A DNA stretch of 34,022 nt from Streptomyces triticagri (lineage in GTDB: Bacteria; Actinomycetota; Actinomycetes; Streptomycetales; Streptomycetaceae). The position numbers and the translations under genes are program-made. Under the pieces are notes generated by a model. That model did not search any database, had not been told where the DNA came from, and saw nothing but the letters and a program-made list of their open reading frames with translations. Below are positions 17,525 to 25,489 of the stretch, one piece after another; the stretch's first letter is position 1; each line of letters starts with the position of its first letter. The stretch is from positions 23,571-57,592 of the forward strand of contig NZ_QUAK01000020.1 in assembly GCF_003429565.1 (NCBI RefSeq), given 5' to 3'.

Positions 17525-18487
17525 CTAGGCGCGTGTCAGAACGAGGCCGGCCCCGCCGAGCAGCGCCACGTCGTCCGGACCCACCTCGCCGAGCAGGGCG
17601 CGCGGTGGCTCGGCGGTCGACCAGGCCGTGTCGCGCCGCAGTCGCTCCTCGATCCGGGCGCGGAACGGCTCGCCGCCCTCGCGCGCCTCGCCGTGCAGCA
17701 CGAACAGGCCCGGCGCGAACAGCTGTTGGACATTGACCAGGCCCAGGGCGAGATTGTCCGCGTACTCCTCGACGACGGCGCGCGCCATGGCATCGCCGGT
17801 ACGGTCAGCCAGATCCGCGAGGGACGCGACACCGGTGAGGCCCGCGTCCTGTGCGCGGCGGCGCAGCCAGCGCGTGGTGGCCATCGTCTTCCAGCAGCCG
17901 CGGGCGCCACAGGTGCACAGCTCGCCGCTGGCCGCGACGGTCATATGGGCACCGCTGCGGCCGCCGTCCGGCGCGAGCACCGCACCCTCGTACAGGATCC
18001 CCACACCGAGCACCTCGCCGGTGGCGACCGATGCGAAGGTCCGGCGCCCGCGGCCCGCACCGAACCAGCGGTCGCCGAGCACCTGCAGGCGTGCCCGGTG
18101 CTCCACGTGGACCGGGGCACCGACCAGACCGGAGACGACGGCGGCGATCGGATAGCCGTGCAGGGCCGGTACGTCGTTCACCTCGAGCACCGTGCCGGTC
18201 GCCGGATCGACCAGCCCGGCCGCGGCGACGCCGACACCGGCCGGGCGCCTGCCCTCGCCCGTGAAGCAGGTCCCGGTCGCCGTACGCAGCGCCTCGTCCA
18301 CACCGGAGCGCGGACCGGCCGCATCGAAGGCCGTCTCGGCGCGATGCAGCAGCTGACCCGCCCGGGACACCAGCGCGGCCCGGACCAGACCGGGCAGCAC
18401 CTCGACCGCGCCGAGCGCCGGACGCGGCACAGGAGGCCCTGATTCCGGTTCGGGGACGAGACGCAGCGAGGGACGTTCAACAGCCAT
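17525..18487 (-). CDS. ROK-fold protein lacking kinase catalytic residues
   Basis: 320 aa from ATG 18487. The ROK zinc motif CTCGARGC is present (Cys191, Cys193, Cys198) with the expected upstream His181, and the PxGLVDPATG block is recognisable. There is no N-terminal helix-turn-helix, so it is not a classical ROK repressor. The phosphate-binding DxGGT motif is replaced by a VEVLPGL segment near residues 28-34. The catalytic END motif is replaced by Glu129-His130-Arg131. It is therefore unlikely to phosphorylate sugars and may be a ligand sensor or structural protein (inference). It starts 40 bp from the divergent creatininase gene. Confidence 0.8.
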   Translation of the reverse strand: MAVERPSLRLVPEPESGPPVPRPALGAVEVLPGLVRAALVSRAGQLLHRAETAFDAAGPRSGVDEALRTATGTCFTGEGRRPAGVGVAAAGLVDPATGTVLEVNDVPALHGYPIAAVVSGLVGAPVHVEHRARLQVLGDRWFGAGRGRRTFASVATGEVLGVGILYEGAVLAPDGGRSGAHMTVAASGELCTCGARGCWKTMATTRWLRRRAQDAGLTGVASLADLADRTGDAMARAVVEEYADNLALGLVNVQQLFAPGLFVLHGEAREGGEPFRARIEERLRRDTAWSTAEPPRALLGEVGPDDVALLGGAGLVLTRA

Positions 18488-18527
18488 GCGCAGACTCTGC
18501 CACGGCCGAAACGAAGGAGACAGACCG

Positions 18528-19301
18528 GTGTGGGAGATGACCGGCCTCACCTGGCGTGAGACACGGGACGCCGGACGCAGCGGGATCGCCCTGCTGCCCA
18601 TCGGCTCCCAGGAGCAGCACGCGGACCATCTGCCGATGGGCACCGACACCCTGCTCGCGAGTGCGGTCGTGGACCGGGCGGCCGCCCTTCTGGAGGGCGA
18701 CGGACCCCCCGTCGTACGACTGCCCGTGCTGCCGTACGGGCACAGTCCGCACCACCTCTTCGCGGCCGCCGTGTCGCTGTCGGCCGCGACCCTGTCCGCC
18801 GTGCTCGGCGACATCCTCGGCTCGCTCGCCCGCAGCGGCTACCGCCGCATCATGATCGTCAACGGCCACGGCGGCAACGACGAGATCATGCGGCTCGCCG
18901 TCAAGGAGTTCGCCCTGCACACGGACGCGGCGGTGGCGGCCTGCTCGTACTGGAGCCTCGGGACGCTCTCGCCGGACGAGCAGGCCGCGGGCCGGCCCGA
19001 GGTCACGCCCGGGCACGCGGGCTGGTTCGAGACCTCCCTGATGCTCGCCGCGCACCCCGCCCTGGTGCGCACCCCGCTGCCCGTGCGGGAGCCCGTCGAG
19101 CCGCCACCGCTCTTCGACCGGCCGCCGCACGCCGGGCTCACCGTCGAGCGGCACGGCGAGTGGGAGCGGGTGGGCGGAGCGACCGACGACCCGTCCGGCG
19201 CGGACGCGGAGCGCGGCGGCCGGCTGCTCGCTGCGCGGGGCGCGGAACTCGCGCAGGCGATCCGTGCCTTCGACACGGCGACCCGTACGCACAGCGCCTG
19301 A
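18528..19301 (+). CDS. creatininase family amidohydrolase
   Basis: 257 aa. Family members hydrolyse cyclic or linear amides such as creatinine using two metal ions. Metal ligands appear as Glu29-x-His31 (GSQEQHADHL), Asp40 (MGTDT) and His114 (VNGHGGN), with a conserved Glu in GWFETS. GTG at 18528 is chosen because AAGGAG lies 8 nt upstream; an ATG at 18486 would overlap the ROK start codon and has no site. Followed after 108 bp by the enolase and RidA genes. The substrate is unknown; similar proteins also serve in cofactor or redox-peptide biosynthesis, but that context is absent. Confidence 0.85.
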   Translation: MWEMTGLTWRETRDAGRSGIALLPIGSQEQHADHLPMGTDTLLASAVVDRAAALLEGDGPPVVRLPVLPYGHSPHHLFAAAVSLSAATLSAVLGDILGSLARSGYRRIMIVNGHGGNDEIMRLAVKEFALHTDAAVAACSYWSLGTLSPDEQAAGRPEVTPGHAGWFETSLMLAAHPALVRTPLPVREPVEPPPLFDRPPHAGLTVERHGEWERVGGATDDPSGADAERGGRLLAARGAELAQAIRAFDTATRTHSA

Positions 19302-19409
19302 CCACCGGGGCGGGCACCACACGAGACCCACCGAACGGGACCCCGGCACCAATCGTCCACCAGCACCGCACCAGCACCAGCGCAGCACCCCGCACCACCA
19401 AGGAGAGCC
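19302..19409 (+). other. CACC-rich untranslated stretch before the enolase gene
   Basis: No gene. The strand is pyrimidine-rich with few G bases and many CACC/CAGCACC words (about 19356-19400), so the transcript here should be weakly structured. It ends in AAGGAG, which serves the TTG start of the enolase. I see no clear promoter or terminator. Confidence 0.45.
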
Positions 19410-20537
19410 TTGAAGATCACCGACGTCGACGTGCAGGTCGTCAACCTGCCGCTGACCAACCCGTTCACCAGCTCCTTCGAGACCAAGACCGGCGAGACCC
19501 GCACCGTCGTACGGATCTCCACCGACGAGGGCATCGTCGGCTGGGGCGAGACCATGTGGGGGCAGCCCGTCGCCGCCCTGGTGCGCAGACTGGCCAAGGA
19601 TCTGATCGGCACCAGCCCGTTCGCCCTGGAGGCCTTCCACCGCAAGCAGCACATGGTGCCGTTCTTCCACGGCTACCTCGGCTACGCCGCGATAGCCGCC
19701 CTCGATGTCGCCTGCTGGGACCTGATGGGCAAGGCCTCCGGCCACTCGGTCACCGACCTGCTGGGCGGCCCGGTACGCGAAGAGGTCCCGCTGACCGCGC
19801 TCATCACCCGCGCCGACGCCGGCGGCGCCACCGGCGCGGACCTCGGGCCCGCGCTCGCCGAGCACACCGCACGGGTCGTCGACGAGGGCGGCTTCGACGC
19901 CGTCAAGCTCAAGGGCACCACCGACATCGACGGCGACGTGGCGATCCTGCGCGCCATCCGCGACCGGCTGCCCGCGATCAAGCTGCGCGTCGACCCGAAC
20001 GCCGCCTGGTCCGTGCCCGACACGGTGAGCGCCGGACGAGCCCTCGAGGATCTCGGCCTCGAATACCTGGAAGACCCCTGCGTCGGCATCGAGGGCATGA
20101 GCCAGGTGCACGCCCAGGTCCGCATCCCGCTGTGCACCAATATGTGCGTCGTCCGTTTCGAGGACTTCGCCCCCGCGATGCGCCTGCGCGCCGTCGACAT
20201 CATCCACGGCGACGTCTACAAATGGGGCGGCATCGCCCCGACCAAGGCGCTCGCCGCGCACTGCGAGACCTTCGGCCTCGGCATGAATCTGCACAGTGGC
20301 GGCGAGCTCGGCATCGCCACCGCCGCCCACCTCGCCGTCGTCGCCAGCACCCCGGTCCTGAACCGCGCCATCGACTCGATGTACTACCTGCACGCCGACG
20401 ACATCATCGAGCCGCTCACCCTGCACCGCGGCCGGCTCACCGTCCCGCAGGGGCCAGGGCTCGGCGTCACCGTCGACGAGGACAAGCTCAGCCACTACGC
20501 CGCGGTCAACGAGCGCGAGGGAGACCTGACCGGATGA
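19410..20537 (+). CDS. enolase-superfamily dehydratase/epimerase, glucarate dehydratase-like subgroup
   Basis: 375 aa. Active-site signature: K166-L-K168, Asp195-x-Asn197 (VDPNAAW), Glu221 (EDPC), Asn244 (CTNMC) as third metal ligand, Asp268 (HGDVYKWGG) and His295 (NLHSGG). A KxK motif with Asn as third metal ligand is the pattern of glucarate dehydratase relatives, but the sequence around it is too different to assign that substrate. TTG at 19410 follows AGGAG by 4 nt and gives an intact N-terminus (MKITDVDVQVV). Overlaps RidA by ATGA. It acts in the same set as the creatininase gene. Confidence 0.82.
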   Translation: MKITDVDVQVVNLPLTNPFTSSFETKTGETRTVVRISTDEGIVGWGETMWGQPVAALVRRLAKDLIGTSPFALEAFHRKQHMVPFFHGYLGYAAIAALDVACWDLMGKASGHSVTDLLGGPVREEVPLTALITRADAGGATGADLGPALAEHTARVVDEGGFDAVKLKGTTDIDGDVAILRAIRDRLPAIKLRVDPNAAWSVPDTVSAGRALEDLGLEYLEDPCVGIEGMSQVHAQVRIPLCTNMCVVRFEDFAPAMRLRAVDIIHGDVYKWGGIAPTKALAAHCETFGLGMNLHSGGELGIATAAHLAVVASTPVLNRAIDSMYYLHADDIIEPLTLHRGRLTVPQGPGLGVTVDEDKLSHYAAVNEREGDLTG

Positions 20538-20992
20538 CCAGCCCCGACGACACCACCGCATCCACCGCGACCACCGCACCCCGGGCGATCACCACCGACC
20601 GCGCACCCCGCCCGGCCGGCGCGTACAGCCAGGGCATCGAGGCCGCCGGACTCGTCTGGACCGCGGGCTTCGGCCCGCAGGACCCGGCCACCGGAGCCGT
20701 CGCCGACACCGTCGGCGAACAGACCGCGCAGGTGCTCCGCAACGTCCTCGCGGTCCTCGCCGAACAGGGCCTGGACGCCTCGGACATCGTCAAGGCCACC
20801 GTCCATCTCCAGCATCTGCACCGTGACTTCGAGGAGTTCAACCGGGCGTACGAGGAGTTCTTCACGCCCCCGTACCCGGTCCGCACCACGGTCGGCTCGG
20901 ACCTGATGAACATCCTCGTCGAGATCGACGTGGTCGCGGTACGGCGGCCCACCGAGGATCAGTCCGTGCCGAGCACCTCACCGAGGGCGTAG
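20534..20992 (+). CDS. RidA/YjgF family protein
   Basis: 152 aa, one RidA domain after a low-complexity Thr/Ala-rich N-terminal 20 residues. Conserved features are PAGAYSQ, the WTAGFGPQDP strand, Arg in YPVRTTVG and Glu in LVEIDVVAV. Family members hydrolyse reactive enamine/imine intermediates to keto-acids and ammonia. ATG 20534 overlaps the enolase stop (ATGA), so coupled expression is likely. This suggests the upstream enzymes generate an enamine or imine (inference). Its 3' end overlaps the convergent ligase gene by 34 bp. Confidence 0.88.
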   Translation: MTSPDDTTASTATTAPRAITTDRAPRPAGAYSQGIEAAGLVWTAGFGPQDPATGAVADTVGEQTAQVLRNVLAVLAEQGLDASDIVKATVHLQHLHRDFEEFNRAYEEFFTPPYPVRTTVGSDLMNILVEIDVVAVRRPTEDQSVPSTSPRA

Positions 20993-22026
20993 CGGACCGG
21001 CTCCTCCAGCTGGGCGTAGGTGCAGCTCTCCGGCGCCCGGTCGGGGCGCCAGCGGCGGAACTGCGCCGTGTGCCGGAAGCGGGCGCCGTTCTCCATGTGG
21101 TCGTAGGCCACCTCGGCGACCCGCTCCGGCCGCAGCGGCACCCAGGAGAGATCCTTCTTGCCCGACCAGCGGCTCGGTGCGCCCGGAAGCCGGGCCGACT
21201 CGTGCGCGGACTCCTCGGCCCAGGCCGCCCACGGGTGGCCGGCCGCCGACTCCATCCGCAGCGGTTCCAGCTCGGCGATCAGCTCCTCGCGCCGCTTCAT
21301 CGAGAACGCCGCGCACACGCCCACGTGCTGCAGGGCGCCCGCGTCGTCGTAGAGACCGAGGAGCAGTGAGCCGACCACCGGGCCCGACTTGTGGAAGCGG
21401 TAGCCCGCCACCACGGCATCGGCCGTACGGTCGTGCTTGATCTTGTACATCAGGCGTTCGTTCTGCCGGTACGGGAGGTCGAGCGGCTTGGCGACGACGC
21501 CGTCGAGCCCCGCGCCCTCGTACACCGTGAACCACTCGGCCGCCGTCGCCTCGTCCGTCGTCGCGGGCGCCACATGGACCGGCGCGTCCGCCCCGCCGAG
21601 CGCCCCGATGAGCCGGGCGCGCCGGTCGGTGAACGGAGCGTCGAGCAGCGAATCGCCTCCGAGCGCCAGTGCATCGAAGGCCACGAACGAGGCCGGGGTG
21701 CGCTCGGCGAGCAGCTGCACGCGCGAGTCGGCCGGGTGGATCCGCTCGGTCAGGGCGTCGAAGTCGAGCCGCCCGTCGAGCGCGATCACGATCTCCCCGT
21801 CCAGCACACAGCGGGTCGGCAGTTCCTCCCGCAGCGCCCCGACCAGCTCGGGAAAGTACCTGGTCAGCGACTTGCCCGTACGACTGCCGAGCTCGACCTC
21901 GTCCCCGTCACGGAACACGATCGCCCGGAACCCGTCCCACTTGCCCTCGTAACTCATCCCGGGCGGGATCCGGGCCACGGACTTCGCGAGCATCGGCTTC
22001 ACGGGCGGCATCACCGGCAGATCCAT
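20959..22026 (-). CDS. ligC: ATP-dependent DNA ligase (LigC/LigD-ligase type)
   Basis: 355 aa. Stand-alone adenylation plus OB-fold ligase. The nucleotidyl motif I is KWDGFR with Lys29; other motifs include SRTGK, LDGEIV, FVAFD, GVVAK and the MYKIKH region. Closely resembles the ligase domain of LigD and actinobacterial LigC, which seal ends in non-homologous end joining or short-patch repair. The ATG at 22026 has only a weak GAGG nearby; an internal ATG at 22011 is possible. Divergent from the polymerase gene, which suggests they act together. No Ku gene is in the window. Confidence 0.9.
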   Translation of the reverse strand: MDLPVMPPVKPMLAKSVARIPPGMSYEGKWDGFRAIVFRDGDEVELGSRTGKSLTRYFPELVGALREELPTRCVLDGEIVIALDGRLDFDALTERIHPADSRVQLLAERTPASFVAFDALALGGDSLLDAPFTDRRARLIGALGGADAPVHVAPATTDEATAAEWFTVYEGAGLDGVVAKPLDLPYRQNERLMYKIKHDRTADAVVAGYRFHKSGPVVGSLLLGLYDDAGALQHVGVCAAFSMKRREELIAELEPLRMESAAGHPWAAWAEESAHESARLPGAPSRWSGKKDLSWVPLRPERVAEVAYDHMENGARFRHTAQFRRWRPDRAPESCTYAQLEEPVRYALGEVLGTD

Positions 22027-22115
22027 GCCTCGATTCTGCTGCGGATACGTCCACGGCGCCCGGTGTGCGCGATACGCCGCCGCGTCTCCGGGGTGCGCGG
22101 CGGCCGCCGACTGCC

Positions 22116-22128
22116 TACCGTGACTGGC
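22116..22128 (+). promoter_or_regulatory. possible -10 for a leaderless polymerase transcript
   Basis: TACCGT at 22116-22121 lies 7 nt before the ATG at 22129, the spacing expected for transcription that begins at the start codon. No ribosome binding site precedes that ATG. A competing start, GTG 22141, has GGGAG 5 nt upstream. Confidence 0.4.
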
Positions 22129-23160
22129 ATGGGAGCAGCCGTGGAGCTCGACGCGGGCGGCCGCAAGGTGCGCCTCTCCAGCCCGGACAAGGTCTACTTT
22201 CCGCAAGCCGGATTCACCAAGCTCGACCTCGCGCAGTACTACCTCACCGTCGGCGACGGCATCCTGCGTGCCCTGCGCGACCGTCCCACCACCCTGCAGC
22301 GCTACCCGGAGGGTCTGGACGGCGAGTCCTTCTACCAGAAGCGGGCCCCGAAGAACCTGCCCGACTGGATCCCCACCGGCCGTGTCGCCTTCCCCAGCGG
22401 CCGCACCGCGGACGAGATCTGCCCCACCGAGGTCGCCGCGGTCATCTGGGCCGCCCAGTACGGCACCTTCACCTTCCACCCCTGGCCGGTCCGCCGCGAC
22501 GACACCGACCACCCCGACGAGCTCCGCATCGACCTCGACCCGCAGCCCGGCACCGACTACCACGACGCGGTCCGCGCCGCCCACGAACTGAAGCAGGTAC
22601 TGGCCGACTTCGGCGGTCTGCACGGCTGGCCCAAGACCTCCGGCGGCCGCGGCCTGCACGTGTTCGTGCCCGTCGAACCGCGCTGGACGTTCACCGAGGT
22701 CCGCCGCGCCGCCATCGCCTGCGGCCGCGAACTCGAACGCCGGATGCCCGACGGGGTCACCACCGCCTGGTGGAAGGAGGAGCGCGGCGAGCGCATCTTC
22801 GTCGACTTCAACCAGACGGCCCGCGACCGCACCATCGCCTCCGCCTACTCCGTACGCCCGCGCCCGGGCGCCCCGGTCTCCGCACCCCTGCGCTGGGACG
22901 AGCTGGACGACGCCGTGCCCGAGGACTTCGACCTCGCCACCATGCCGGCCCGCTACACCGAACTCGGCGATGTGCACGCGGACATGGACGACCACCGCTT
23001 CCGGCTCGACGCCCTCCTCGAACTCGCCGACCGGGACGAACACGACCGCGGCCTCGGCGACATGCCCTATCCGCCGGAGTACCCGAAGATGCCGGGCGAG
23101 CCCAAGCGCGTACAGCCGAGCCGCGCCCGGCACGACGACGAAGAAGCACACGGCACGTGA
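22129..23160 (+). CDS. LigD-type polymerase/primase domain protein
   Basis: 343 aa. Archaeo-eukaryotic primase-fold polymerase of the LigD POL type, which fills gaps and adds ribonucleotides at double-strand breaks. Catalytic Asp135-x-Asp137 (RIDLDPQP), KTSGGRGLHVFVP and the third Asp in IFVDFNQ are intact, as is the SFYQKRAPKN nucleotide-binding segment. It has neither the phosphoesterase nor the ligase domain of full LigD; the ligase is encoded divergently. ATG 22129 may be leaderless; GTG 22141 is the alternative. The 3' end carries a 23-bp tandem duplication that repeats the stop codon. Confidence 0.9.
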   Translation: MGAAVELDAGGRKVRLSSPDKVYFPQAGFTKLDLAQYYLTVGDGILRALRDRPTTLQRYPEGLDGESFYQKRAPKNLPDWIPTGRVAFPSGRTADEICPTEVAAVIWAAQYGTFTFHPWPVRRDDTDHPDELRIDLDPQPGTDYHDAVRAAHELKQVLADFGGLHGWPKTSGGRGLHVFVPVEPRWTFTEVRRAAIACGRELERRMPDGVTTAWWKEERGERIFVDFNQTARDRTIASAYSVRPRPGAPVSAPLRWDELDDAVPEDFDLATMPARYTELGDVHADMDDHRFRLDALLELADRDEHDRGLGDMPYPPEYPKMPGEPKRVQPSRARHDDEEAHGT

Positions 23161-23195
23161 GCGCAGAAGCGCACGGCACGTGAGCGCAGAAGCGC
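23143..23195. repeat. 23-bp tandem duplication across the polymerase stop codon
   Basis: 23143-23165 and 23166-23188 differ at one base, followed by the first 7 bases of a third copy. Each copy contains CACGGCACGTGA, so the TGA stop at 23158 is repeated in the same context at 23181. Recent slippage is the simplest explanation. Confidence 0.85.
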
Positions 23196-23229
23196 GCCCC
23201 CTGCCCGTGGGGACGGGCAGAGGGCGCGC
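23192..23229. terminator. bidirectional hairpin terminator
   Basis: A 16-bp stem with one mismatch (23192-23207 with 23214-23229) and a 6-nt loop TGGGGA lies between the convergent stops of the polymerase (23160) and the DUF1080 protein (23256). It can serve both strands. Confidence 0.75.
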
Positions 23230-23255
23230 GGCACATTCCGCGAACAGGCCCCGGG

Positions 23256-25487
23256 CTACAGCTCCTTGACCCGGATGTCGCGGTACGAGATCACATCGGT
23301 GACCCCGTGCACCTGCAGCCCGACATAGCCGGAGGCGTAACGCCGCCCGTCCGTGCCCGGGTCGCCGTCACGCGGCGGCTCGAAGACCTGACCGCCGGTG
23401 TTGTCGAACTCGTTGATCAGCTCGCCGTTGCGGAAGATCGAGTAGTGCTGATCCTCCACCCGGACCTCGTAGTCGTTCCAGGTGCCCTTCGGCGTCACGC
23501 CCGCGCCGGCCAGGCCCACGCGGTCGAAGCCGTAGACCGAACCGGTCTTGTACATGTCGCCGTCCGGCCGGTCGAGCATCTGGATCTCATGGCCGTAGTT
23601 GATGGCGACCCACTCCGGACGGTCCTCCTCCGGGTGGTCGTGCACCTGCGGGAAGCGGACGAACAGACCGCCGTTGGCGTTCCCGTTGCCGGGAGCGTCG
23701 TCCCGCCACTGCAGCTTGATCGAGAAGTTCTCGAACTTCCGCTCCGGGAACCACAGCATGCCCATGCCCTCGACCTCGGTGCTGGAGGTGATCGAACCGT
23801 CCGGGTTCAGACCGAACTTGCCGCCGCCCACCTGCTGCCACTTGTCGAAGGACTTCTGTGTGCCGTCGAAGATCGGCTTGTAGCCGGTGTTCTGACCCGG
23901 CTTGCCGATCCCGGACTGCTTGGCCGCCTGACGGACCGTCTTGCGCTCGCGCTTGTCGATCACGCCCTCGTCGAGCAGATCCTCCAGGACCTCGTCCACG
24001 TGCTTGAGGAACAGCGCCTGCGAGGACCAGTCCTTCTCGTCCTCGATCAACTCGCCGATCGTGCAACGGGACTTGGTCATCCGGTTCGGCACACCACTGT
24101 CCACCTCACCGAGGAAGACGGTGTCCCGCTCGTCGTACTCCGGGCAGTTGGGCGCCGGGACGCCGCCGCCCTCGACGATGGTGAAGCCGGCCGACTTGGC
24201 CTCCGCGGTGTTGCCCGCCTTGTCCGTGGCGCGGTATGCCACGGTGTGCCGGCCGAGCCGGTCCACCACGACCGCCTTGTCGTACGCCACGAAGGGCGCA
24301 CCGTCGAGCGAGTACTCGATCTTGTCGACACCGGAGTCGTCGTCGGTCGCGGTGACCGCCACCGATGCCGTACCGACATAGGCACCGTTGGAGTTCTTCG
24401 TGCCCTCGACCTTCGCCGAGGTCTCCGGCGGTGTCTTGTCCTCGGCCGGCGGCTCGACCACCTCGAAGGCGACCTCCTTGGCCTCCGCGGCATTGCCGGC
24501 CTTGTCCGTGGCGCGGTACTTCACCGTGTACGAACCGGCCTCCTGGAAGGCCACCGGCTCGGTGTAATCCTGCCACCCGCCGTCGCCGATCGCGTACTCG
24601 ACCTTGTTGACCCCCGAACCGGCGTCGGAGGCCGACACGGTGACCGTGGCCGTGCCGACGTAGGCACCGTCCTCGTTCTCCTCACCGGTGACGGTGGCGG
24701 AGGTCTCCGGCGGATCGGTGTCGTCGCCGGACGGGGCGACCACCGAGAACTCGGCGGTCTTCTCGTCCGAGGTGTTGCCCGCCTTGTCGGTGGCTCTGTA
24801 CCGGATCTTGTGGTCACCGACCTGGTCGATCACCACCGGGTCCGTGTACGGCTGCCACTCGCCGTCGTCACCGAGCGCGTACTCGGTCTTCTCGACGCCG
24901 GAACCGCCGCTCTCGTCGGTGGCCGTGACGGTCACCGTTGCCTGGCCGACATAGTCGCCGTCGGCGTTCTGCGTGCCGTCCACCTTCGCGTCGGTCTCGG
25001 GAGCGGTGGTGTCCTCGCCGCCGCCCTCGGTGACCTCCAGGACGCCTTCCATGGTGCCGTGCCCCGGAATCGTGCAGTGGTAGCGGTACTTGCCGGGAGT
25101 CAGGGTGACCTCGGCGGTGTGCTTGCCGCCCTCGGCGTCCGAGGGGTTGGCCAGGATGTTCAGCGTGACGTCGTTGTTGTAGTCCGGATTGGACGTGTCG
25201 AACGTCAGGGTGTGCGGCATGCTCGTCGTGTTGCCGGTCGCCTCGCTGTTCTCGAAGACGATCGTCGTGGGACCCGCCACCGCCGTGGTCGGCGCCGACA
25301 GGTACTTGTCGATCGGGTCGCCCGCGGTCCAGGTGAGCGTCTGCTCCGCGGCCGCCTTCCTGGCCGCGGCCTGGTCCGCCTCGGGCACGTCCTGGCCGAA
25401 GGCGGCGGGCGCGAGCAGCCCGACGAGCAGCAGGAACGCGGTCGCCAGTATCTGCCACGGCCGATTGCCGGTGTGTCTCTGTCTCAT
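23256..25487 (-). CDS. secreted cupredoxin / Ig-like repeat / DUF1080 (3-keto-disaccharide hydrolase) protein
   Basis: 743 aa, exported. The signal peptide is about residues 1-31 (hydrophobic ILATAFLLLVGLL). A plastocyanin-like domain at about 50-153 has copper ligands His92, Cys138, His143 and Met146 (YHCTIPGHGTM). Three Ig-like repeats of about 90 residues (160-250, 256-345, 351-438) share TDKAGN and OmpL47-type features. A linker with Cys residues follows (445-535), then a C-terminal DUF1080 lectin-like domain from about 537. DUF1080 relatives hydrolyse 3-keto-disaccharides. ATG 25487 is 2 bp from the stop of the ThuA-GSDH gene, with GAGGGG 6 nt upstream, so the two are coupled. Confidence 0.9.
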   Translation of the reverse strand: MRQRHTGNRPWQILATAFLLLVGLLAPAAFGQDVPEADQAAARKAAAEQTLTWTAGDPIDKYLSAPTTAVAGPTTIVFENSEATGNTTSMPHTLTFDTSNPDYNNDVTLNILANPSDAEGGKHTAEVTLTPGKYRYHCTIPGHGTMEGVLEVTEGGGEDTTAPETDAKVDGTQNADGDYVGQATVTVTATDESGGSGVEKTEYALGDDGEWQPYTDPVVIDQVGDHKIRYRATDKAGNTSDEKTAEFSVVAPSGDDTDPPETSATVTGEENEDGAYVGTATVTVSASDAGSGVNKVEYAIGDGGWQDYTEPVAFQEAGSYTVKYRATDKAGNAAEAKEVAFEVVEPPAEDKTPPETSAKVEGTKNSNGAYVGTASVAVTATDDDSGVDKIEYSLDGAPFVAYDKAVVVDRLGRHTVAYRATDKAGNTAEAKSAGFTIVEGGGVPAPNCPEYDERDTVFLGEVDSGVPNRMTKSRCTIGELIEDEKDWSSQALFLKHVDEVLEDLLDEGVIDKRERKTVRQAAKQSGIGKPGQNTGYKPIFDGTQKSFDKWQQVGGGKFGLNPDGSITSSTEVEGMGMLWFPERKFENFSIKLQWRDDAPGNGNANGGLFVRFPQVHDHPEEDRPEWVAINYGHEIQMLDRPDGDMYKTGSVYGFDRVGLAGAGVTPKGTWNDYEVRVEDQHYSIFRNGELINEFDNTGGQVFEPPRDGDPGTDGRRYASGYVGLQVHGVTDVISYRDIRVKEL

Positions 25488-25489
25488 GC

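Noticed and set aside
18477..20579. Leftward open frame of 700 codons across the creatininase and enolase genes
   Set aside because: It is antisense to genes with clear active-site motifs, coupled overlaps and ribosome binding sites; its own composition is Val/Gly/Asp-rich without a domain.
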